Below are positions 46,672 through 55,549 of a DNA stretch of 64,000 nucleotides, piece after piece. The first letter of the stretch is position 1. Every line of letters begins with the position of its first letter. Made by a program: the position numbers and the translations under genes. The notes beneath the pieces were generated by a model that made no database searches, was not told the DNA's origin, and was given only the letters and a program-made list of their open reading frames with translations. Source of the DNA: Spirosoma aerolatum (GTDB lineage Bacteria; Bacteroidota; Bacteroidia; Cytophagales; Spirosomataceae); assembly GCF_002056795.1 (NCBI RefSeq), contig NZ_CP020104.1, forward strand, positions 620,001 to 684,000, read 5' to 3'.

Positions 46672-48072
46672 TTGAAACCATTCCTTTTCTTACTAGTCGC
46701 CGGAATCGTAGCCATCGGCTTTCGACCGATGGACCGTTGTTCAGCTAAGCTGCCCACAGCTCCCAATATTATATTCTTGCTGGCCGACGACCAGCGATGG
46801 GATGCGCTTGGGGTGGCAGGGAATACCATCATCCAAACCCCTAACCTCGACCGACTGGCCCGCGATGGATTTTATTTCCGCCGTTCCTATGTGACGACTC
46901 CCATCTGTGCCATTAGCCGGGCCAGCATCTTTAGCGGACAATACGCCCGCCGTCATGGGATCATCGATTTTGCCACCCCGTTTACCGATTCTGCGTTGGC
47001 TAATACCTATCCTATGTTGTTGAAAAAAGCAGGCTATCGAATCGGATTTATTGGCAAATATGGGGTTGGTAACAAAATGCCGACCGAAGCCTATGACTAC
47101 TGGCGTGGCTTCGGAGGACAAGGTAATTATGCTGCGAAGGACGCCCAGGGCCAGCCGATTCATCTGACCGATTTGATGGGCCAGCAAATGGAGGAGTTCC
47201 TCCAGGCCAACCCTCAGGGCAAGCCGTTTTGCCTTTCGGTGAGCTTTAAGGCTCCCCACGCCCAGGATGCAGCTAATCCCGAATTTCCCTATGCCGACCG
47301 TTTCGGAAAACTCTACACTGACAAAACCATAAAACGCCCTGTTCTGGCTCAGGATAAATATTATCGGCAATTTCCGGAGTGGTTTCGGCATAACGACAAG
47401 AACGAGTCCCGCATTCGCTGGAGCCGCCGATTTGCGACCGATTCGCTATTTCAGCAAACCACCAAATCCTACAATCGGCTGATTACCGGGGTAGATGATG
47501 TGGTGGGGCAGCTCCGTCGTTCGTTGCAGCAGCGTGGCTTATCAGAAAATACGATCATCGTCTATACGAGCGACAATGGTTTTTACGAAGGTGAGTATGG
47601 CTTTGCCGATAAATGGTATGGCCATGAGTTATCGATTCGGGTACCGCTGATCATCTACGATCCTAGGCAACAAGCCTGGCACGGACGAACTACGGACCAG
47701 TATACGCTTAACATTGATATTGCGCCAACCCTGCTAACGTTTGCGGGGGTGTCGGTACCAGCCAGAATGCAGGGCCATACGCTGACCCAATTGATGGATA
47801 CCCCCGCAACTCCCTGGCGAAAAGAATTCTATTTCGAGCATCCGATTAATATTCCGGCTGTATTTATTCCGCAATCGGAAGGAGTATTGAGTGCTGATCG
47901 GAAATACGTTCACTATTATAACGTTCGGGAACCTGCCGATACCTACGAAGAAGTCTATGACCTGAAAGCCGATCCGAAGGAACTTGTCAATCTGGCGGCT
48001 CAGCCGCAGGGAAAGGCTCTGAAGACAACGTTACTGCCCATCTTTGAGCGACTAAAAGAGGCCGCCCGATAA
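46672..48072 (+). CDS. Sulfatase (S1 family)
   Basis: 466 residues with signal sequence (PFLFLLVAGIVAIGF), starting at a TTG 20 bases after SusD. The metal site is NIIFLLADDQRWDALG. The formylglycine motif is CAISRASIFSGQYARRHG, with the modified Cys but Ile instead of Pro or Ala in the third position. Further motifs: IGFIGKYGVG, VVGQLRRSLQQRG and YTSDNGFYEGEYGFADKW. It hydrolyses sulfate esters, likely on a polysaccharide. The altered third residue may affect maturation. Confidence 0.85.
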   Translation: MKPFLFLLVAGIVAIGFRPMDRCSAKLPTAPNIIFLLADDQRWDALGVAGNTIIQTPNLDRLARDGFYFRRSYVTTPICAISRASIFSGQYARRHGIIDFATPFTDSALANTYPMLLKKAGYRIGFIGKYGVGNKMPTEAYDYWRGFGGQGNYAAKDAQGQPIHLTDLMGQQMEEFLQANPQGKPFCLSVSFKAPHAQDAANPEFPYADRFGKLYTDKTIKRPVLAQDKYYRQFPEWFRHNDKNESRIRWSRRFATDSLFQQTTKSYNRLITGVDDVVGQLRRSLQQRGLSENTIIVYTSDNGFYEGEYGFADKWYGHELSIRVPLIIYDPRQQAWHGRTTDQYTLNIDIAPTLLTFAGVSVPARMQGHTLTQLMDTPATPWRKEFYFEHPINIPAVFIPQSEGVLSADRKYVHYYNVREPADTYEEVYDLKADPKELVNLAAQPQGKALKTTLLPIFERLKEAAR

Positions 48073-48087
48073 CCTGCTTATTCCGCT

Positions 48088-49557
48088 ATGAAATATTCTT
48101 TTGTTTTTGTAGGTGGTGCATTCCTGATGGGCCTGATTGCCTGGAAACCATCGTCACCCGTTAGCCGCCCAGCCGTAGTTCCCCCCAGTAGTCGCAAACC
48201 TAACATTGTGATCGTAATGGCCGACCAATGGCGGGCTCAGGATATTGGCTATGCAGGTAATAAACAGGTGATCACTCCCAATCTGGATAAACTGGCCGGT
48301 GAGTCAGTCAATGCCCGCCTGTGCGTTGCCGAAGTGCCCGTCTGTTCGCCCACCCGGGCAAGCCTGCTGACAGGGCAACACGCTACTACCCACGGAGTAT
48401 TTTATAATGACCGACCACTTCGCAATGAAGCCGTCACGCTGGCGGAGGTATGTCAGCAAAATGGGTATCGGACGGGATTTATCGGGAAATGGCACATCAA
48501 CGGTGGAATGGACAAGAACTTCGCACCGGGGCGACTGGCGCCCATTCCGGTCGATCGGCGGCAGGGTTTCGAGTATTGGCGTGCTCTGGAATGTACCCAC
48601 GATTATAACAATTCGCCTTACTACAATGAAGTAAACAAGCGGTTTGTCTGGCAACAATACGACGCCATCAGCCAGACCGATTCGGCCATTTCGTTCATGA
48701 CTCAACCCCGCGATAAGCCTTTCCTGCTGGTACTGGCCTGGGGCCCACCGCATGATCCTTACCAGACAGCTCCGAAGGAATATCGCCAGAAATACGCCAA
48801 TCAAACCATCCAGTTGCGCCCAAATGTACCAGTTAAGGATACTATGGAAGCCAACCGGGCTTTAAAAGGCTATTACGCCCATATCAACGCGCTCGACGAT
48901 TGCATTGGTCGGTTGCAGGCTGCCCTGAAACAAGCCAAACTGGAGGATAATACCATCTTTGTGTTCACGTCCGATCACGGCGACATGCTGTATTCGCACG
49001 ATCAGATCAACAAACAAAAACCCTGGGATGAATCCATTCGCATCCCTTTCCTGCTCAAATACCCCGCCGGACTGAGCCGCAAAGGCAGCACGCTCGACGT
49101 CCCCGTTACTTTAACCGATGTAATGCCGACTTTACTGTCGATGACCGGACAGAAAATTCCTGCCAGTGTGGAAGGGCATGATTTTGCGGCTCTCTTCCGA
49201 AATCCGCGTGCACCTCGTCCTGATGATGCAGCCCTGATTGCCTGTATTGTTCCCTTCCACCAATGGAATTACGCACGGGGTGGGCGCGAGTATCGCGGTA
49301 TTCGTACAGCCCGGTACACGTATGTACGGGATCTGAATGGTCCATGGCTATTGTATGACAATCTGAAAGACCCGTATCAATTGACAAATTTGGTCGATCA
49401 GTCAGGTATGGCCCAGACCAAACAGCAACTGGAGACAATACTGACGCAAAAACTTCGGGATGCGAACGACAGTTTTTCACCCGGTAATATTTACATGGAC
49501 AAATGGCACTACCCCTGGGCCTCCATTGATTCAGTAGGTAATCCGTATTATAAATAG
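48088..49557 (+). CDS. Sulfatase (S1 family)
   Basis: 489 residues, starting 15 bases after the first sulfatase. N-terminal hydrophobic signal (SFVFVGGAFLMGLIAW). Metal site NIVIVMADQWRAQDIG, formylglycine motif CSPTRASLLTGQHATTHG with the canonical C-x-P-T-R, then IGKWHINGGMD and FTSDHGDMLYSH. Both sulfatases need the anaerobic or aerobic formylglycine-generating enzyme, which is not encoded in this window. Together with SusCD they form a sulfated-glycan utilisation locus. Confidence 0.88.
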   Translation: MKYSFVFVGGAFLMGLIAWKPSSPVSRPAVVPPSSRKPNIVIVMADQWRAQDIGYAGNKQVITPNLDKLAGESVNARLCVAEVPVCSPTRASLLTGQHATTHGVFYNDRPLRNEAVTLAEVCQQNGYRTGFIGKWHINGGMDKNFAPGRLAPIPVDRRQGFEYWRALECTHDYNNSPYYNEVNKRFVWQQYDAISQTDSAISFMTQPRDKPFLLVLAWGPPHDPYQTAPKEYRQKYANQTIQLRPNVPVKDTMEANRALKGYYAHINALDDCIGRLQAALKQAKLEDNTIFVFTSDHGDMLYSHDQINKQKPWDESIRIPFLLKYPAGLSRKGSTLDVPVTLTDVMPTLLSMTGQKIPASVEGHDFAALFRNPRAPRPDDAALIACIVPFHQWNYARGGREYRGIRTARYTYVRDLNGPWLLYDNLKDPYQLTNLVDQSGMAQTKQQLETILTQKLRDANDSFSPGNIYMDKWHYPWASIDSVGNPYYK

Positions 49558-49797
49558 GCCAAAATAGATCGACGTTTTCGCGTACGATTTTAGTCAATGC
49601 CAATTACTGCGATAAGTTGTTCATTAACAGAGTTTTATTTCTGAGCGGGGAGAAGCCGAAAAGATCCGCTACCCATAAAAAAGCCGACAATCATGTAGGT
49701 AGCCCGGTACTATGCAATTGATTGGATTGACCATTCATTGACTTTTAATCCGTCAAATTTTAATGTCGAAGCTCAAACAATAGGCTAACCAAAATAG

Positions 49798-49818
49798 TAT
49801 ATTTGCTACATTGTTGCA
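49798..49818 (+). promoter_or_regulatory. -7 box and predicted Zur-type operator of the His-rich lipoprotein
   Basis: TATATTTG at 49798-49805 is an exact TAnnTTTG box. The 15-mer TGCTACATTGTTGCA at 49804-49818 overlaps it and covers the expected transcription start. It matches the operators at 55.4 and 59.4 kb (13 or more of 15 to the consensus TGCAACAATGTTGCA). A -33 TTG at the ideal spacing is not seen. Confidence 0.55.
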
Positions 49819-49838
49819 TTTGGCAAACTTATACATAC

Positions 49839-50333
49839 ATGAAGCGACTTTTTTCTTATCTGACTGCCGTTGCGTTGGTTATTGCCATTTTGGTCGGTTG
49901 TCAATCAAACAATAAATCGGGCGAATCGCATCAGACGCTGATAGCTCAGCACGACTCACTCGAAGCCAGTCATCAGCAATTGGAAGCGACCCATCACCAG
50001 ATGGAAGGCGAACATGAAAAAATGAAAGCGGCTCATGACGCCTTACCCGAGAGCTTTACCCAGCATGCAGCTATCGAAGCCAAACACGAAAAACTGCTGG
50101 TCGAACATGCCCAGATCATAGCGAAACATGAGGCAATGATGAAGGAGCACGCCGAACTGGAAGCTAAACATGAGAAAGGTGAAGTGTCGGACGAACAGAT
50201 GATAAAAGATCATGAGCGTATGAAGGCCGAAGACGAGCAGATGATGCAGGACGATAAGCGCATGATTGACGAGGAAGCTCAGATGATCAAAGACCACGAA
50301 AAGATGATGGCTGAGCACCGCAAGAAGCAGTAA
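49839..50333 (+). CDS. His- and Glu-rich coiled-coil lipoprotein
   Basis: 164 residues. The ATG at 49839 begins a lipoprotein signal (LFSYLTAVALVIAILVGC, Cys near residue 21); the longer frame upstream lacks a signal start. The mature part is a near-continuous helix of His, Glu, Lys and Met in a rough seven-residue repeat (for example ASHQQLEATHHQMEGEHEKM and HEAMMKEHAELEAKHEKGE). It could bind metal ions through its many His, Glu and Asp residues. No known family is recognised. It has a predicted Zur-type operator at its promoter. Confidence 0.7.
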   Translation: MKRLFSYLTAVALVIAILVGCQSNNKSGESHQTLIAQHDSLEASHQQLEATHHQMEGEHEKMKAAHDALPESFTQHAAIEAKHEKLLVEHAQIIAKHEAMMKEHAELEAKHEKGEVSDEQMIKDHERMKAEDEQMMQDDKRMIDEEAQMIKDHEKMMAEHRKKQ

Positions 50334-50350
50334 CGTTCTGGCTCTATGAC

Positions 50351-50396
50351 CAACCAAAAACGGACGACCATCAATCAGGTCGTCCGTTTTTGGTTG
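50351..50396. terminator. 19-bp perfect bidirectional terminator
   Basis: Arms 50351-50369 and 50378-50396 are perfect complements with an 8-base loop. The stem starts with AAAAA and ends with TTTTT, which gives U-tracts in both directions. It separates the lipoprotein gene from the convergent DUF4625 genes. Confidence 0.8.
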
Positions 50397-50491
50397 CAAC
50401 AAAGGTACTTCACAGGTATATCGGCATATGGTAGTTCTTTCTGCATCTGGTTGAGAAAAGAATACCCGTTTGCAAACACGCCAATTCACAA

Positions 50492-51319
50492 TCAATAATT
50501 GATTGTAATGGGATAATGCGGAGACACGACGTAATTGGCGCCATAGGCGTTGGTCGCTACGACGATTAGGTAATACTTGCCGGATTGCCAGGCGTTAGTA
50601 CCCGTGATATCCTTGAACATGTCCTTAGCCGCCCCAACGGTGATATTGGCGTCAAACGGGTAGGCCATCGTGGGCGTTTTAAAATCGTACCCCAGGGCCA
50701 GTGAAATCGAGTTTGTCGAGTTTAGACTGGTGTCGCTTATTTTTTGATCCTCCCGAAGCAGGCCCACGTAAACGATACCAATTCCTTTGTCTTCGGTAAC
50801 CGTACCTTTTATCGAAATAACATCGCCTTTCTTAAAGGTTGCGCCGTTGGCAGGGGCAGCGGTAACGGTAATGACCGGGGGCGTAAAATCACTCAGGGAC
50901 AAAATCTCGAGATCTTTTTTTACCTCCGTTACTCCGCCTTTAGTATCCTTTACCAGCATCGTAAAATCGTACATGCCTGTACCTGCGGTAACCGGTATAA
51001 TGATGTGCTCATGGAACGTAGTATTCTTGACATTGGCATACACGCCTGTATAGGTCGTGTCCTTTTGCCATTTCGAGGCATACGTTACATTGCTTTTCTG
51101 CGTAATCTTCACCTGAATGTTACTGATCGTATTGACAGCTACCAGCTCGGACGCAATATGGATGTCTTTACCGGCGTAGGCCTGCTGGCTGTTGGAGGTG
51201 CCCAGCTCAAACGTCTTCACTTCAGGTTTAACAAGATCAGCAGGCTCTTCCTTTTCGCAGGAGAACAGCACCGATGCCGAAAGGGCAATCGCCAGAAAGG
51301 GGAATTTAGTCAACTTCAT
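50492..51319 (-). CDS. DUF4625-type lipoprotein, third in the receptor operon
   Basis: 275 residues. Lipoprotein signal LAIALSASVLFSC with Cys at residue 21. The N-terminal half matches the DUF4625 pattern found in Bacteroidota: VKTFELGTSNSQQAYAGKDI, HIASELVAVNTISNIQVKIT, TFHEHIIIPVTAGTGMYDFT. The second half is a further beta-sandwich (PPVITVTAAPANGATFKKGD). It is the last gene after the TonB receptor. Function of DUF4625 is unknown; location next to a metal-type receptor suggests surface metal or metallophore capture. Confidence 0.7.
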   Translation of the reverse strand: MKLTKFPFLAIALSASVLFSCEKEEPADLVKPEVKTFELGTSNSQQAYAGKDIHIASELVAVNTISNIQVKITQKSNVTYASKWQKDTTYTGVYANVKNTTFHEHIIIPVTAGTGMYDFTMLVKDTKGGVTEVKKDLEILSLSDFTPPVITVTAAPANGATFKKGDVISIKGTVTEDKGIGIVYVGLLREDQKISDTSLNSTNSISLALGYDFKTPTMAYPFDANITVGAAKDMFKDITGTNAWQSGKYYLIVVATNAYGANYVVSPHYPITINY

Positions 51320-51354
51320 GAGTATAAAAATTGGGATGAGTTACTATTGTGTAT

Positions 51355-51840
51355 TTACTTGATTTTGATGCTCAGGCCTTTGATGGTCTGCCAGCCTTCC
51401 TTGTCGGTCAGCCGGATCAGGAAATGATAATCGCCCGGATCTACGTCGGCGGGCACCTGAATGGCTTGCTGAACGGCGTAGGTCTTCAAATTGGCCGGAA
51501 TGGGGTACGTCTGAATGAGCAGAAAGGGTTTTACTGGGGTTTTCACCGGGTCCAGGTTGCAGGTTTCGATCTCCGTACTGTGATTATGATGATCGAAGTT
51601 GTTGTGAATATCCACACTCACCGAGCCCAGCTGGGCGTTGTCGCTCAGCTGCGCCTGGAACATAAACGTTCCGCCCCGGTTGACGGTGCTACAACCCTTG
51701 GGAAAGGCCGTGGCACTCGTAATGTCGATTACCGGATATTCGGTATCGGGGGTTATTTCATTCTCCTTACTACAGCCGCCAAGCAACAGCAAAGTGCCTA
51801 AAACAACCGTCACGGAAAAGCTTCTGGTTTTCATATGCAT
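51355..51840 (-). CDS. DUF4625-type lipoprotein, second in the receptor operon
   Basis: 161 residues, the shortest of the three. Signal with lipobox VVLGTLLLLGGC (Cys near residue 22). Mature part: VIDITSATAFPKGCSTVNRG, GSVSVDIHNNFDHHNHSTEI, then DPGDYHFLIRLTDKEG. The sequence NFDHHNHSTE has four His within ten residues and lies where the DUF4625 family often has a metal-like site. A second ATG two codons in (51834) could also be the start. 35 bases upstream of the next DUF4625 gene. Confidence 0.68.
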   Translation of the reverse strand: MHMKTRSFSVTVVLGTLLLLGGCSKENEITPDTEYPVIDITSATAFPKGCSTVNRGGTFMFQAQLSDNAQLGSVSVDIHNNFDHHNHSTEIETCNLDPVKTPVKPFLLIQTYPIPANLKTYAVQQAIQVPADVDPGDYHFLIRLTDKEGWQTIKGLSIKIK

Positions 51841-51939
51841 TAGAAAATGGCTTGGTTTTGCTGCCCAATAGTGGCAGAGCCAGGTCGTTTGGATTCGGGG
51901 AAGCAGGTTTGCCGGCTATGGCAAACCTGCGTTGACGGC

Positions 51940-52896
51940 CTACTTAATCTCAACAGGAACTTCGATGTACTGGAAGAAGCTCATGTTGTAGGTCGTGTTT
52001 TTATAGATCACCCCATAATAATACGTACCTGATTCCCAGGCTTTAGCACCGCTGACCGGGCTGGGCGATGGCGTATTGTTGTCATTGGCGGCTCCGATGG
52101 CAAAAGCCGGGAAGACGCGGATCGGTTTAAACGACACCAGATCAAACGTAGCATTAGAAAAATCGCCTACCGTTGCCATGCCTTTGTGCTCGAGGACATC
52201 ATAGACAATGGCTTTGCTGAAGTCAATTTTATCGATTGACTCGGGGCGGTGGTTATGCTTCTTGTTGATTAACAGCAGGTACATCTTACCATCACCTTTC
52301 ACTCCGGAGATGGTGGCCTGCGTTTTGATCGTGTCCCCTTTTATTAATGCCTGACCTGGCGTGATGAAGGCTCCATTGCGGTAATACCGTGCGTTGTTAC
52401 GGTAGGTAAGAAAAATCGAGAGAACAGGGTTAACGGGCAGATTTTTCTCCAGGTAGAGAGCAACATTCCGTTTCTCTTCCAGCTTAGTACCGTTCTGATC
52501 CTTAACAATAATCAGAAAGTCATACTTGCCTTCGGGTGCGTCGGCTGGAATATCAAAGTGCTTATGCACCGTGGCATTTTTGACACCCTGATAGCTGTCG
52601 GTCCAGGTGATCTCATGTTGCCAGGCTTTGGCGTAGGTTTCTCCGGCCTTTGGTAGAATTTTAATTTGTACGTTTTCGATCTTGTCGCCGGCCAATACTT
52701 CGACGTTCAAATGAAAATCTTTGCCAATCACCCCGATTTCGTTGTTGCCCAGACCAATCTCCACATTGGAAACCGTCGGTATGGGCAGCGCGGGTTCTTC
52801 GTCTTTTTTACAGGCGGTAAAGGTGGCGGCACAAAGCAGAAAGGCAAAAATGGTGCGGCTTAGGTGGGCAAATCGTTGGTTGACTTGTCGATTCAT
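51940..52896 (-). CDS. DUF4625-type lipoprotein, first in the receptor operon
   Basis: 318 residues, starting 19 bases after the receptor stop. Lipobox AATFTACKKDEE (Cys near residue 29). The DUF4625 domain reads VSNVEIGLGNNEIGVIGKDF, then KNATVHKHFDIPADAPEGKY, with the conserved strand VHKHFDIP. The C-terminal half (IFLTYRNNARYYRNGAFITP to YIEVPVEIK) is a second beta domain with KKHNHRPES, another His-rich loop. The three lipoproteins form an apparent family expansion behind one receptor. Confidence 0.72.
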   Translation of the reverse strand: MNRQVNQRFAHLSRTIFAFLLCAATFTACKKDEEPALPIPTVSNVEIGLGNNEIGVIGKDFHLNVEVLAGDKIENVQIKILPKAGETYAKAWQHEITWTDSYQGVKNATVHKHFDIPADAPEGKYDFLIIVKDQNGTKLEEKRNVALYLEKNLPVNPVLSIFLTYRNNARYYRNGAFITPGQALIKGDTIKTQATISGVKGDGKMYLLLINKKHNHRPESIDKIDFSKAIVYDVLEHKGMATVGDFSNATFDLVSFKPIRVFPAFAIGAANDNNTPSPSPVSGAKAWESGTYYYGVIYKNTTYNMSFFQYIEVPVEIK

Positions 52897-52915
52897 GGTT
52901 GTACTGATTACTAGT

Positions 52916-55342
52916 TTATTTTAATTTGGTTGTAAGCAATGAGAAGGGGATGGTAAGCGACAGAATGATGTTCCGCCCGGCTTCGGGTAGTTCAATCAAC
53001 CGGTAGAAGCTGGTGTGGTTAAAATACCTGGTGTTGAGCAGGTTTTGCGCCTGGAGGCTGATCCTGACCGGCTGGCTATACAAATGCAGGTGCGTACCAG
53101 CCTGTAGATTGATCACGCCATATCCCGGCGTTTTCTTCTCAGGTGGCACAATCCGGTTCTGGGCAGCCGACAACCGGTAGTCTACTGAGAAATACGTGTT
53201 GTGTACCTTACCGCTAAGGGTAGGCGACCAGGTCAGGTTGAACAATACTGAGGCCGGGGGCGAAAACGGAAGTGTATAGCCCTGCTTCTCGCCCGATAGC
53301 TGCCGGGCATACACGTATTCGCCCAGTAACTCCGTGCTAAGGGTACTGAGTAACCTGTATTTCAGCTGGATTTCCCCGCCATAGCGCATAACCCGGCTTT
53401 GTGCATAATGAAACACCTGGTTTCCCGCTCCGTAAAAGTAGTCGTGCTGGGCCGTGGGATTCAGGTAGATGTAATTAGGGAAGTAGTTGTAAAATGGACT
53501 GAGCTGCACCGTTACCTTACTGGTAGTCACACTTACGCTCAGGTCAGCCTGGTAAGACTGCTCCGGGGAAAGCGTTGGATCACCCCGCTCGTAGCTGAAA
53601 TAATGGTAGTTGACCCCGTTGGCTGATAGCTCTTTGGCAATGGGCATTCGAAAGCTCTTACCCAGGTTCGCTTTGAGGGCAAACGTTTCCCGGTTGTAGT
53701 TTACCCCTACCGACCAGACCATACTCCGAAACGTGCGGGTAAGTTCTTCGGCGCGGTTCAATCGCTGTGAAACGGTCGTGGTACCGGTCGTCACCGTTGA
53801 GGGGAACCAGTCGGTATAGGGCAACAGGTGAATCTGACCGTAGTCGAACCGGAGCGCCCCGTGCAGCACCAGTTGGTCGCTGAGCCGTACTTTATCGTAC
53901 CCAAACACGCCCGATGTCGTTTGCGTAAAGGCGGGTACCAGAAAACTCCAGCCCCCGATCCGGTTCTGCTGCCGCTCGCCCGTAAACCCCACGGTCAGCG
54001 TGTGCCGGCCCAGACTCAGCTCGTCGCGTCCGTTGATGGAATACACGTGTTTGTCGAACTGACGCTCCAGGGTAGGGGAAATTGCCAGCGTGTCGGGGTA
54101 GACTGGCGGCATATAGCCGTGGTTGACATACTGACTGAATTCCTGCCGAAAATTATGCTGGTAGCCCAGTTCCAGCGACAGTCGGTGGTTTCCCTTAGTA
54201 TACTCGCTTCGGTTGATGAGCTTGTCATGGGCTACCTGCTGGCTGGGCATCAGTATATCCCGATCCGAGCGGTCGTGTAATTCGCGATCTACCCGACGGG
54301 GTTCCAGCCCGTGCGCATTGGCAAAAAAACCGCTTTGGCTATAGGTATGGCTGACGTAAACGATGGAGCTGAAATGATCGTTGAGGTAACCCATGTTCAG
54401 GTGCATCCCGGTTTCACGTCCGGCCGTGTTGCGCAGGCGTTTTTTGTCCAGGTCAACGGCATAGTCATACACGTATACCCGGTCGGTCGGCACGCGGTAG
54501 TCGCCGTAGCGCTGTCCGGTGAACCGCGCATCAACGAACCAGCGCTGTGTGCGGCCAAACAGATTGATCGATGTACCGTAGAGATTATTGTTGGTTTTTC
54601 CGATTAGATCGACCGAGCCGCCTAGCGTGTGCGGGGCCGGTGACGGAACGGGTTTTACGTCGATGGCCCCACCGATTGCGTCCGAACCGTACAGAAACGA
54701 GGCTGCTCCTTTTAGCAACTGCACCTCGCCGGCGGCAAACTGATCGAGTTCCAGTCCGTGGTCAGCCCCCCACTGCTGCCCTTCGTGTTTTACACCTTTA
54801 TCCACAACGACTATCCGGTTAAACCCCATCCCCCGAATCAGAGGCTTCGACTGCCCCGACCCGATGCCGATCGTTTTGACCCCTGGTAAGCGTTCCAGCG
54901 ATTTCATCAGGCTTCCGCCCAAGTAGCGCTGAATAAAGTCTGGGTTGACCACTTCCAGATTAAGCGACTCATCCCGTTTTCGGGCCTGGGTGTAATCGCC
55001 TTTCACAACTACTTCCCCAAGTTGCGTTTGGGCAGGTCGAAGAATCAGTGGAATAACGACATGACTTCGCCGAATGGTAACGGAAAAGCTAAGCGTTTGA
55101 TAGTCAGATAGCTCCGTAGTTAACTGGTAAAACCCCGGAGACAAGTCTATAAACTGAAACGCGCCCGTTGAATCCGTCAGCGTCGATAATGACCGGTTGG
55201 CGAGAGTCAGCCTGACGCCGACTATTGGCTGCTGCTTGGTATCCAGCACCTGCCCCGACAAGCGGTACGTTTGCGCCTGCGCCTGATTTATAAGGAGTAT
55301 AAGCCAGCCAAAAACCAGTTGTATGTAAAGCAACCGGTTCAT
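52916..55342 (-). CDS. TonB-dependent receptor, predicted metal (zinc) uptake
   Basis: 808 residues. Signal peptide (LVFGWLILLINQAQA), carboxypeptidase-like domain (LSGQVLDTKQQPIVGVRLTL), plug (ARKRDESLNLEVVNPDFIQR, SLERLPGVKTIGIGSGQSKP, GMGFNRIVVVDKGVKHEGQQ) and barrel to ILSLTIPFSLLTTKLK. The plug has GAASFLYGSDAIGGAIDVKP. No STN domain, so it is not of the SusC type. Its promoter carries two inverted copies of the shared 15-bp operator, and it leads an operon with three DUF4625 lipoproteins. Zinc specificity is inference from context. Confidence 0.85.
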   Translation of the reverse strand: MNRLLYIQLVFGWLILLINQAQAQTYRLSGQVLDTKQQPIVGVRLTLANRSLSTLTDSTGAFQFIDLSPGFYQLTTELSDYQTLSFSVTIRRSHVVIPLILRPAQTQLGEVVVKGDYTQARKRDESLNLEVVNPDFIQRYLGGSLMKSLERLPGVKTIGIGSGQSKPLIRGMGFNRIVVVDKGVKHEGQQWGADHGLELDQFAAGEVQLLKGAASFLYGSDAIGGAIDVKPVPSPAPHTLGGSVDLIGKTNNNLYGTSINLFGRTQRWFVDARFTGQRYGDYRVPTDRVYVYDYAVDLDKKRLRNTAGRETGMHLNMGYLNDHFSSIVYVSHTYSQSGFFANAHGLEPRRVDRELHDRSDRDILMPSQQVAHDKLINRSEYTKGNHRLSLELGYQHNFRQEFSQYVNHGYMPPVYPDTLAISPTLERQFDKHVYSINGRDELSLGRHTLTVGFTGERQQNRIGGWSFLVPAFTQTTSGVFGYDKVRLSDQLVLHGALRFDYGQIHLLPYTDWFPSTVTTGTTTVSQRLNRAEELTRTFRSMVWSVGVNYNRETFALKANLGKSFRMPIAKELSANGVNYHYFSYERGDPTLSPEQSYQADLSVSVTTSKVTVQLSPFYNYFPNYIYLNPTAQHDYFYGAGNQVFHYAQSRVMRYGGEIQLKYRLLSTLSTELLGEYVYARQLSGEKQGYTLPFSPPASVLFNLTWSPTLSGKVHNTYFSVDYRLSAAQNRIVPPEKKTPGYGVINLQAGTHLHLYSQPVRISLQAQNLLNTRYFNHTSFYRLIELPEAGRNIILSLTIPFSLLTTKLK

Positions 55343-55370
55343 TTACAAGTTATCAGACAGAATGAATATA

Positions 55371-55423
55371 TGCATCATTGTTGCAAATATAATCTATTCG
55401 CCTGTTTTTGCAACAATGATGCA
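55371..55423 (-). promoter_or_regulatory. Receptor promoter with two inverted Zur-type operators
   Basis: On the minus strand, TTG (55411-55413) and TATATTTG (55384-55391) are separated by 19 bases, an exact Bacteroidota promoter. The 15-mers TGCATCATTGTTGCA (55371-55385) and TGCAACAATGATGCA (55409-55423) are perfect inverse copies. One overlaps the -7 box and start, the other the -33 box. Surrounding bases extend the inverted repeat to 18 bp (55370-55387, 55407-55424). Binding of a dimer at both would block RNA polymerase. Confidence 0.65.
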
Positions 55424-55549
55424 TTTAGATTGATTACGAATGGGCCATGTTATAAGAACGCTAAACTTGTTTCAGGTACGTCAGCTATTACATGGCAGCC
55501 ACTCGTGCTGTTGAACAGCGGATCGGTACATGTAGGCGTCATCATCCCG

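Noticed and set aside
55409..55423. Operator pair read as a transcription terminator of the cobW gene
   Set aside because: No T-run follows on the minus strand, and the repeats coincide exactly with promoter boxes of the receptor gene.
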